Positions 39,348 through 46,302 of a DNA stretch of 46,302 bases are shown piece by piece. The notes below the pieces were generated by a model that was given only the letters and a program-made list of their open reading frames with translations, searched no databases and was not told the DNA's origin. This stretch comes from a bacterium. Lineage in GTDB: Bacteria > Pseudomonadota > Alphaproteobacteria > Caulobacterales > Caulobacteraceae. The position numbers and the translations under genes were made by a program. The DNA lies in the NCBI GenBank assembly GCA_006515835.1, contig VFBG01000051.1:1-46302 (forward strand). Reading direction: 5' to 3'. Every line of letters starts with the position of its first letter. Position 1 is the stretch's first letter.

Positions 39348-41084
39348 ATGAGTTCGCTCACAATCACCCGCATCGCCAACGTTCTTGAAGCTCAGTTCAA
39401 GGGCGCGATCGATATGTCCGATCAAGCCAAACACTCCGCCGACACCCAGCGCGCATGTCTGCTATCGCGGTCGCTTGCAGCTTTGGTCATCAGGTCTTTG
39501 GCGCAGGTCGACACTAGCGTCGCGGGGGCCGCCGTCACTGACACCTACAATGACGGCGGATTGGACGCGATCCACTTCGATCCGAGGACCGACACACTTT
39601 TCCTGGTTCAGGCGAAGTGGAGTGCGGTGGGAAACGCGCGGCTTGATGATGTGGCGGCCAACAAGTTTCTCGCCGGGATCCGGGATCTTCTGGCCGGAAA
39701 TTTCGACAAATTCGATACGAAGATCAGAGCAAAGGAGCCTGAAGTTCGGTCGGTCTTGGAGTCACAGCGTCCGATCAGGCTTCGGCTGGTTTCCGTGCAC
39801 ACAGGGACGCAGCCGTCGCCGCCTCACGTTCTCAGAAAGTTTGATGAGTTCGTCAACGAGTTGAACGGTGGCGTGCCGGTGGCTTCGTTCGAGGAGTTTG
39901 ACCAGGCCGGCGTTTACGGGCTCATCACGGCAGAGACCGTTGCTCCAAAGATCAAGCTTCAAGTCGTGCTCAACGACTGGGGTCTGATTGAGCAGCCCTA
40001 CTTAGCCTACTATGGCAAGGTTCATCTTTCCAACGTTGCATCTTGGTGGGAGGAACATCGCAACTTTTTGTTTGCGCAGAACTTGCGCCTCTATCGCAGT
40101 TCAGACGTCAACAGCGCGCTTGAATCAACACTATCCAAGGCCCCGGAAAACTTCTGGTACTTCAACAACGGGATCACTGTGATTTGTGACTCGGTTACCA
40201 AGAGTCTCGCCGGGGCACCGGACCGCAAGCTTGGGCTTTTCAACTGCGATGGCGTTAGCGTCGTTAATGGTGCTCAGACTGTCGGTACCGTCGGCACGAT
40301 CGTTGGGGCCATTCTGGGCGGAGAAGATCCAGAGGCTGCCTTTGTACAGGTCCGAATAATTTCACTCGAGAAATGCCCACCCGACTTCGCACGCCAAATT
40401 ACGCGCGCCACCAATCTCCAGAACGCCGTGGGCAATCGCGAGTTTGCGGGCATGGACCCACTTCAGCACCGGCTCGCGACGGACTTCACGTTGGACGGCA
40501 GGCGATACGTCTACAAGGCGGGCGAACCGGATCCGAAAGGCGAAGAAGGCTGTGGCATCGTTGAGGCAACTCAGGCCCTAGCTTCAGAGCGATCCGTTGC
40601 TCTCGCCGTCCAAGTCAAGCGGGAGATTGGTGCCATTTGGGCGGATACGGACGGGCCACCCTACACTGAAATATTCAATGATGGACTGAGCACCGCAAAG
40701 CTGTGGCGCGCCGTATTGGTGATGCGCGCCGTAGATGAAGAGCTTCATCGGCTTAAAGCGTCATCCACTCCACGCGCGGGCCTCGTTGCAACTCACATGA
40801 ACCGCATCGTTCTGCATTTCGTATTTCAGGATCCTGAAGTGCGACGCTCGTTCAATGGACCCGATGACGCCGCTTCGCTAAGTGCCGCCGCCCGGGCCGC
40901 AACGGGACCGATATTCGCGAAGGTGGCAACCTACCTCGGCGAGAAGCACCCCAACGATTATCTGGCAGGGTTCTGCAAGAACGTCAGAAAATGTGAGGAA
41001 CTTGCCCGCGCCTACGATGCACCTGAGGACCCAGAACCGGGCTCACAGCCAGATCTCTGGAGCAACGTACTCCTAAGCCTCTAG
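39348..41084 (+). CDS. AIPR (abortive infection phage resistance) family protein with N-terminal PD-(D/E)XK-like motif
   Basis: MSSLTITRIANVLEAQF...; NDGGLDAIHFDPRTDTLFLVQAKWS; ENFWYFNNGITVICDSV...LFNCDGVSVVNGAQTVGTV...ITRATNLQNAV characteristic of AIPR proteins. Confidence 0.85.
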   Translation: MSSLTITRIANVLEAQFKGAIDMSDQAKHSADTQRACLLSRSLAALVIRSLAQVDTSVAGAAVTDTYNDGGLDAIHFDPRTDTLFLVQAKWSAVGNARLDDVAANKFLAGIRDLLAGNFDKFDTKIRAKEPEVRSVLESQRPIRLRLVSVHTGTQPSPPHVLRKFDEFVNELNGGVPVASFEEFDQAGVYGLITAETVAPKIKLQVVLNDWGLIEQPYLAYYGKVHLSNVASWWEEHRNFLFAQNLRLYRSSDVNSALESTLSKAPENFWYFNNGITVICDSVTKSLAGAPDRKLGLFNCDGVSVVNGAQTVGTVGTIVGAILGGEDPEAAFVQVRIISLEKCPPDFARQITRATNLQNAVGNREFAGMDPLQHRLATDFTLDGRRYVYKAGEPDPKGEEGCGIVEATQALASERSVALAVQVKREIGAIWADTDGPPYTEIFNDGLSTAKLWRAVLVMRAVDEELHRLKASSTPRAGLVATHMNRIVLHFVFQDPEVRRSFNGPDDAASLSAAARAATGPIFAKVATYLGEKHPNDYLAGFCKNVRKCEELARAYDAPEDPEPGSQPDLWSNVLLSL

Positions 41085-41313
41085 GCGCGGTGGGTACCCG
41101 AAATATAACGCCAACAAACAATTTGATGCCGTCAGCATGGGTCAGTGGCCGACATCGCGGCGACCTGAGCAGCCATGGTATCCTGATTTCGATACCATGA
41201 AAAATACCATGACCCGGTAGGAAGCACGGGGCACATCCGGGAATACTGAGGAACGCCAAACCCTGCTATGACTGGATTTCAGGAGGGATTGGGGAACATC
41301 CGGGAACAACGTC

Positions 41314-41327
41314 GGTAGGCGCGGAGG
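41314..41327. repeat. Putative attR, inside the tRNA 3' end
   Basis: ggtaggcgcggagg. Confidence 0.75.
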
Positions 41328-41388
41328 GACTCGAACCCCCAACCAGACCGTTATGAGCGGTCGGCTCTAACCATTGAGCTACGCGCCC
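41316..41388 (-). tRNA. tRNA with CAT anticodon; probably tRNA-Ile2 (lysidine-type)
   Basis: GGGCGCGTAGCTCAATGGTTAGAGCCGACCGCTCATAACGGTCTGGTTGGGGGTTCGAGTCCCTCCGCGCCTA folds as a cloverleaf; anticodon loop CTCATAA; D-arm resembles tRNA-Ile2. Confidence 0.92.
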
Positions 41389-41596
41389 TCCGGGCCGCGT
41401 CATCCGCCTAGCAGGCCGTCCCGCGCATTGCCAAGCGCCATCCTCGTGCCGCCGAGGTTGCGCCGATTTCACGCCGATGAATGGAACCTGCCAGGGCCAC
41501 TCGCGCGTTCATTCAGGTGCAAACCGCCAAGGTTCTGTCACGGCCAGCCGACATGATCGGCGCCGATGGATCGTCCTGTTCACTGGAGACTACCCA

Positions 41597-42358
41597 ATGA
41601 CCCGCAACACCCGCGCCCTGATGCTGGGCGGCGCCCTTATGGCCGCCGTCGCGATGAGCGCTCCGGCCGCCCTCGCCCAGTCGCAGCCCGAGGGCGGTGC
41701 GCCGATGGTGATCCACGCCGTGGCCGACCGGCCGGCGCTCAATCTGTCGGCCTATGGCGAGGTCAAGATCGCGCCGGACATGGCCACGATCAGCTTCGGC
41801 GTCGTCACCGAGGCGACGACCGCCGCCGAGGCGATGCAGCTGAACGCCACGCGGATGAACCAGGTCATGGCCGCCCTGCGCCGCGCCGGGATCGAGGCGC
41901 GCGACGTCCAGACCTCCGGCCTGAACCTGTCGGCCCAGTATGACTACGTCCAGAACGAGCCGCCGCGGCTGCGCGGCTATCAGGCCTCGAACCAGGTGAC
42001 GGTGATCATCAACGATCTGACGAAGGTCGGGACGACGGCCGACGCCGTGGTCGCCGCCGGCGTGAACCAGATCAACGGCATCGGCTTCGGCCTCAAGGAC
42101 CCGTCGGCCGCCGAGAACCAGGCGCGCCAGATCGCCGTGCGCAATCTGCAGGCCAAGGCTTCGCTCTATGCCCAGGCGCTGGGCGTTCAACTGGGCGGCA
42201 TCCGTTCGCTGACGGAAGGCGGCGGTTATTCGCCGCAGCCGCCGGTGATGTACGCCCGGGCCGAGATGGCCATGGATTCGGGCGGCTCGACGCCGGTCGC
42301 AGCCGGCCAGCTGACCGTGCGGATCGACATCACGGGTGTGTACGATCTGAACCGCTGA
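41597..42358 (+). CDS. SIMPL domain (DUF541) periplasmic protein
   Basis: MTRNTRALMLGGALMAAVAMSAPAALAQ signal; LNLSAYGEVKIAPDMATISFGVVTEATTAAEAMQLNATRMNQVMAALRRAGI. Confidence 0.92.
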   Translation: MTRNTRALMLGGALMAAVAMSAPAALAQSQPEGGAPMVIHAVADRPALNLSAYGEVKIAPDMATISFGVVTEATTAAEAMQLNATRMNQVMAALRRAGIEARDVQTSGLNLSAQYDYVQNEPPRLRGYQASNQVTVIINDLTKVGTTADAVVAAGVNQINGIGFGLKDPSAAENQARQIAVRNLQAKASLYAQALGVQLGGIRSLTEGGGYSPQPPVMYARAEMAMDSGGSTPVAAGQLTVRIDITGVYDLNR

Positions 42359-42367
42359 CGCGGGTCT

Positions 42368-42400
42368 GAGTGGCGAGTGGCCAGTGGCCAGTGGCCAGTG
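42368..42400. repeat. Heptanucleotide tandem array, left arm (GAGTGGC x2, CAGTGGC x2 plus partial)
   Basis: gagtggc gagtggc cagtggc cagtggc cagtg. Confidence 0.9.
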
Positions 42401-42483
42401 ATTGGTGGGCAGCGCCGATGCCGGGGCTGCCCATCAGCAATTCAGGGGCGATCGAAGTTGATGAGGACACCAGCCAGTGGCCG

Positions 42484-42542
<59 letters not shown>

Positions 42543-42545
42543 TCC

Positions 42546-42827
42546 TCAGTCCGACCCGCGGGCCAGCATCAGGCCGAGTGCCAGGTTCAGCACATTGGCG
42601 ACCAGGGCGATGGCCAGGCGGGTGACGGAATCCAGCTCCATCCAGAACAGCGGCGCGCTCCAGGGCAGGCCGGTGATGGAGAGGGGCAGGAAGGTCACAT
42701 CGTTCGCCTCAAGGCCGAGCGCCTCCAGCCCGACCGGCAGGGCCAGCATGGTGGAGACGACGGAGGCCAGAACAAAGGCTCCGTAAAGGGGCCAGCGGAC
42801 GGCGCGAATGGTGCGTTCCATGATCAT
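42546..42827 (-). CDS. Small hypothetical membrane protein
   Basis: MIMERTIRAVRWPLYGAFVLASVVSTMLALPVGLEAL...RLAIALVANVLNLALGLMLARGSD: two hydrophobic segments. Confidence 0.6.
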   Translation of the reverse strand: MIMERTIRAVRWPLYGAFVLASVVSTMLALPVGLEALGLEANDVTFLPLSITGLPWSAPLFWMELDSVTRLAIALVANVLNLALGLMLARGSD

Positions 42828-42865
42828 CCTCCGGAAGCGGAGGGGAGGCCGGAACCCGGCCGCCG

Positions 42866-43222
42866 TCAAGCCGCGCGCTTGATCTCGTTGCTGTCGTCCA
42901 GCAGCACCACGGTCGGCGACCACTGGCGGGCCTCTTCCTGCGGCATCTGGCCGTAGGTCACGACGATGACCTTGTCATTCTTCTGCACCAGACGGGCGGC
43001 GGCGCCGTTGACGCCGATGACCTTCGATCCCCGCGGAGCCTCGATGGCGTAGGTGGTGAAGCGCGCGCCATTGGTGATGTTCAGCACATCGACCTGTTCG
43101 TGCGGAAAGATGCCCGCGGCGTCGAGCAGGTCGGCGTCGATGGCGATCGAGCCTTCATAGTCGAGGTCGGCCTGGGTCACCGTCGCGCGGTGCAGCTTGG
43201 CCTTCATCAGGGTGACCAGCAT
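42866..43222 (-). CDS. panD: Aspartate 1-decarboxylase
   Basis: 118 aa; [33 protein letters not shown] (pyruvoyl cleavage site at G-S). Confidence 0.96.
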   Translation of the reverse strand: MLVTLMKAKLHRATVTQADLDYEGSIAIDADLLDAAGIFPHEQVDVLNITNGARFTTYAIEAPRGSKVIGVNGAAARLVQKNDKVIVVTYGQMPQEEARQWSPTVVLLDDSNEIKRAA

Positions 43223-43403
43223 GGGGCGTGCGGTCCGGATGTGACGCGGGGCGTTCGGCCCCCGCTCGCAGACCGCTCATATAGGGGGTTCGGGACCGAC
43301 CATCAATCGGTGTCGTTGCGCCGCAGCATCGGATGCTGCGATGCCGCTCGCGCGTTACGTGACGTTCATTTGACGGCGCCGTCTGCCGCCCTATGGTCCA
43401 GAT

Positions 43404-45236
43404 GTGGCCATGACCCGGCCCGTGCTCCGGACGACTCCCCTCGCCATGAAGCAGTTTTTTCTGACCATGCTCGGCGTCTTCGCCGGACTGTTGGCCTTCT
43501 TCCTGATCAGCATTGTGATCCTGTTCGGATTCATCGGCGCGGCCATCAGCTCGGCCTCGTCCTCGGAGCCGACGCCGCACAACACGGTGCTTGAGCTGGA
43601 CCTGCGCGAGGGCGTCACCGATCAGGCCCCCAGCAATCCGTTCGCCATCTTCGGCGGCTCGGGCCTGTCCACGCTGCAGATCGTCGACACCCTGGCCCAG
43701 GCCGAGGACGACGACCGGGTCAAGGTTCTGCTGCTCCGCTTGCCGGAAGCCGGAATCACGCCCGCCGCCGCCGACGAGATTCGCCAGGCGATTCGCCGTT
43801 TCCGCGCCTCGGGCAAGCCCGTCATCGCGCACAGCCAGGGCTTCCAGCCGGTCGGGGCCACGATCTCCAGCTATATGATCGGCGCTTCCGCGTCCGAGCT
43901 GTGGATGCAGAACACCGCCGCATTCCAGCTGGCGGGCTTCTCGGCCGACAGCGTCTTCCTGGGCCGAGCGTTCGACAAATACGGCGTCAACGCCGAGTTC
44001 GAACAGCGCTACGAGTACAAGAACGCGGTCAATGAATACACCGAGAGCGACTACACCCCGGCGCACCGCGAGGCGATGACGGCGTGGATGACGTCCATCT
44101 ATACCTCGGCCCTGGCCAATGCCGCCCAGGACCGCAAGACGACTCCGGTGGCCTTGCGCGCTGTGATCGAGGCGGGTCCGTATTCGTCGGCCCAGGCGCT
44201 GCAAAGTCGTCTGATCGACAAGATCGGCCAGGTCGAAGAGGCCGAGGTCGAGGCGAAGCGCCGGGCCGGCCGCAACGCCGGTATCATGGAGTTCGCCGAC
44301 TATTCCGCGGCGCAGGGTTCGCGTAGCGGCTCGGGCCGCAACGCCATCGCCATCGTCGGCGGTGAGGGCGCGATCATGACCGGCACGGGCGGCAGCGCCG
44401 ACCCGTTCGGCGGCGGTTCCTCGATCATGTCCGACGATCTGGCCGAGGCCCTCTATGACGCCATCAAGGACGACAGCGTCAAAGCCATCGTCTTCCGTGT
44501 GTCCTCGCCGGGCGGCTCGCCGGAGGCCTCGGAGCAGATTCTGGCGGCGGTGCGCGCGGCCAAGGCGGCGGGCAAGCCGGTCGTGGTGTCGATGGGCGAC
44601 TATGCCGCCTCGGGCGGCTACTGGATCAGCTCGGAAGCCAGCTGGATCGTGGCACAGCCCTCGACCCTGACCGGCTCGATCGGCGTCTATGGCGGCAAAT
44701 TCGTGCTGGCCGATGCGCTCGGTCGGTTCGGCGTCGACATGCGCAATCTGTCGGTCGGCGGCGACTATGCCGAGGCTTTCTCGCCGGCGCAGGATTTCAG
44801 CCCGACGCAGCGCGCGGCCTTCGCGGCCCAGATCGACCGCACCTATGAAGAGTTCATCGCTCGCGTCGCGGCCGGCCGCCGACTGCCGCCTGCCCGGGTG
44901 CGCGAAATCGCCCGCGGTCGCGTCTGGACCGGCGCCCAGGCCCGCCAGATCGGACTGGTCGACCAGCTGGGCGGCCTGGAGGAGGCCGTCGCCAAGGCCC
45001 GCGAACTGGCCCGCATCCCGACCGGGGATTCGGTGAGCTTCAAACGCTATCCGGAAGCGCGGTCGCCGTTCGAGGCCCTGTCGCAGGCGTTCGGCGTCTC
45101 GGGCGAGGCGGCGCGGGTGCTGGTCGGTATCGGCGGGGTCATGAACGACCCGGCCGCCGAGGCGACGGTTCGCCGCATCCAGACCGAGCGGGCCCGCTCT
45201 TCGGGCGCTTCCGTGCTCGCGGACCAGCCGTACTGA
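43404..45236 (+). CDS. sppA: Signal peptide peptidase SppA, 67K type
   Basis: 610 aa; TM near N-terminus; FRVSSPGGSPEASEQILAAVRAAKAAGKPVVVSMGDYAASGGYWISSEASWIVAQPSTLTGSIGVYGGK. True start may be 43446. Confidence 0.94.
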   Translation: MAMTRPVLRTTPLAMKQFFLTMLGVFAGLLAFFLISIVILFGFIGAAISSASSSEPTPHNTVLELDLREGVTDQAPSNPFAIFGGSGLSTLQIVDTLAQAEDDDRVKVLLLRLPEAGITPAAADEIRQAIRRFRASGKPVIAHSQGFQPVGATISSYMIGASASELWMQNTAAFQLAGFSADSVFLGRAFDKYGVNAEFEQRYEYKNAVNEYTESDYTPAHREAMTAWMTSIYTSALANAAQDRKTTPVALRAVIEAGPYSSAQALQSRLIDKIGQVEEAEVEAKRRAGRNAGIMEFADYSAAQGSRSGSGRNAIAIVGGEGAIMTGTGGSADPFGGGSSIMSDDLAEALYDAIKDDSVKAIVFRVSSPGGSPEASEQILAAVRAAKAAGKPVVVSMGDYAASGGYWISSEASWIVAQPSTLTGSIGVYGGKFVLADALGRFGVDMRNLSVGGDYAEAFSPAQDFSPTQRAAFAAQIDRTYEEFIARVAAGRRLPPARVREIARGRVWTGAQARQIGLVDQLGGLEEAVAKARELARIPTGDSVSFKRYPEARSPFEALSQAFGVSGEAARVLVGIGGVMNDPAAEATVRRIQTERARSSGASVLADQPY

Positions 45237-45340
45237 GGCCGAACACTCGCCTGTGAAGGGGCCGGTCATTGACCGTTCACCCGTGCGGACCGACATTGAG
45301 AGTTCGGCGTTGTTCTTCCAGCGTCCCTGAAGGTGATTTG

Positions 45341-45658
45341 ATGACCGAGTCCGACCGTCTGATCTTCGGCCCGACCGCGCGCCGTCCGTCGAACGGACTG
45401 CTCGCGCCCGTCTTGTGGCTGGCCGGCGTGATCGCGACCCTCGTCGCCATGACCGTAGGCGCGGTTCTGGCGGTGTTCACGGCCGTGGCCGTGGCGGTCA
45501 TCGCCCTGTTCGCCGCTGTCCTGGTGTTCTTCGCCGGTCTGGCCATGGGCGCGCGCCGCAAGGCCGTCGTCCGGACCCGCCGCGCCGATGATGTCATCGA
45601 AGCCCGCAAGGTCGACGGTGCCTGGGTCGCCTACGGCTGGGAGCGGCCGGGCCGGTAA
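45341..45658 (+). CDS. Small hypothetical membrane protein
   Basis: MTESDRLIFGPTARRPSNGLLAPVLWLAGVIATLVAMTVGAVLAVF...: 105 aa, two TM. Confidence 0.6.
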   Translation: MTESDRLIFGPTARRPSNGLLAPVLWLAGVIATLVAMTVGAVLAVFTAVAVAVIALFAAVLVFFAGLAMGARRKAVVRTRRADDVIEARKVDGAWVAYGWERPGR

Positions 45659-45665
45659 TCGCGCC

Positions 45666-46302
45666 GTGCTGACCGTGAAGGACCTTCCGTCCCCCAATTT
45701 CGACGCGCGCCGCGGACCGCCGGACATGGTGGTGCTGCACTATACCGGCATGCCCACGGCCGATGAGGCCGTGGCGCGCCTGCGCGACGCCGAGGCGAAG
45801 GTCTCGGCCCACTATGTCGTCGATGAGGATGGCTCGATCCTCAGGCTGGTAGCCGAGGAACGCCGCGCCTGGCATGCCGGCAAGGGGGCCTGGCAGGGCG
45901 AGACCGACTGCAATGCCGCCTCCATCGGCATCGAGATCGTCAATCCCGGCCACGAGTTCGGTTATCGCGACTTCCCCGAGGCGCAGATCGATGCCGTGAT
46001 CAGCCTGGTCAGCGACATCCGCACCCGCTGGACCATCCCCGACGCCCGCATCATCGGCCATTCCGACCTGGCACCAGAGCGCAAACAGGATCCCGGAGAG
46101 CGCTTCCCTTGGAAGCGGCTGGCCTCGGTTGGTCACGGCCTGTGGTTCGAGCTGGCCCCCGAGCGGATCGCGGCCCTGGGCGTGCCTCTCGGCGTTGGCG
46201 ACGAAGGGCTGGGAGTCATCGTCCTGCGCGCCGGCCTGCACCGGCTCGGCTATGCGTTGACGCCAGGGGGCTCCTACGACGAGGCGACCCGCCTGACCGT
46301 CG
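45666..46302 (+). CDS. N-acetylmuramoyl-L-alanine amidase (AmpD-like), partial at window end
   Basis: GTG start; VLTVKDLPSPNFDARRGPPDMVVLHYTGMPTADEAVARL...SAHYVVDEDG...RAWHAGKGAWQGETDCNAASIGIEIVNPGHEFGY...IIGHSDLAPERKQDPGERFPW. Not in the ORF track because it runs off the edge. Confidence 0.93.
   Translation, partial: MLTVKDLPSPNFDARRGPPDMVVLHYTGMPTADEAVARLRDAEAKVSAHYVVDEDGSILRLVAEERRAWHAGKGAWQGETDCNAASIGIEIVNPGHEFGYRDFPEAQIDAVISLVSDIRTRWTIPDARIIGHSDLAPERKQDPGERFPWKRLASVGHGLWFELAPERIAALGVPLGVGDEGLGVIVLRAGLHRLGYALTPGGSYDEATRLTV

Larger units (their letters stand above)
39005..41327. mobile_element. tRNA-associated mini-island carrying an AIPR gene; integrase not present
   Basis: 14-bp direct repeat ggtaggcgcggagg at 39005-39018 and 41314-41327 (the latter in the tRNA 3' end); sharp drop in GC inside; no integrase ORF. 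Confidence 0.75.

Noticed and set aside
41142-41342. Minus ORF with repeated FPDVP peptides next to the tRNA
   Set aside because: The peptide repeat is just the translation of the DNA repeat acatccgggaa; it overlaps the att region and tRNA end, so treated as non-coding.
43155-45296. 713-aa minus-strand ORF antisense to sppA
   Set aside because: Composition (RGRGRADGRADE, HPRRHRLAV) is typical of antisense reading of a high-GC gene; sppA on the plus strand has clear motifs.

Overview
This 46.3 kb window is a GC-rich alphaproteobacterial chromosome segment. Gene content suggests Caulobacterales, Brevundimonas-like; that is an inference, with no search run. It is mostly housekeeping: the end of the ATP synthase F0 genes (b', b); a tandem glycine riboswitch with gcvT-gcvH-gcvPA-gcvPB; adenosine/adenine deaminase; argS; ispH; phospholipase C; kbl-tdh; an OGFr-domain protein; rlmJ; hemF; an M19 dipeptidase; trmL; petABC; two M28 peptidases; RidA; a DCC protein; an M48 protease; a KAS III/CitE-like/SDR cluster; a GAF-type fRMsr; a Sel1/beta-helix pair; tRNA(CAT); a SIMPL protein; panD; sppA; and the start of an AmpD-like amidase. 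The strongest non-routine signals are: (1) a compact lower-GC island (~39005-41327) between a 14-bp direct repeat matching the 3' end of a tRNA(CAT) gene. It carries one AIPR-family gene with an apparent N-terminal PD-(D/E)XK-like motif, has no integrase, and has related repeats near both ends. This is a candidate trans-mobilised anti-phage cargo element. (2) Independent frame-disrupting lesions in both P-protein genes of the glycine cleavage operon: an exact 17-bp tandem duplication in gcvPA and an apparent ~70-bp internal deletion in gcvPB. (3) Two oppositely oriented heptanucleotide arrays, (AGTGGCN)n and (CTAGCCA)8, in one intergenic region. (4) An L-threonine dehydrogenase whose four structural-zinc cysteines are all replaced. 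Most long antisense ORFs in the supplied track are GC-driven artefacts.
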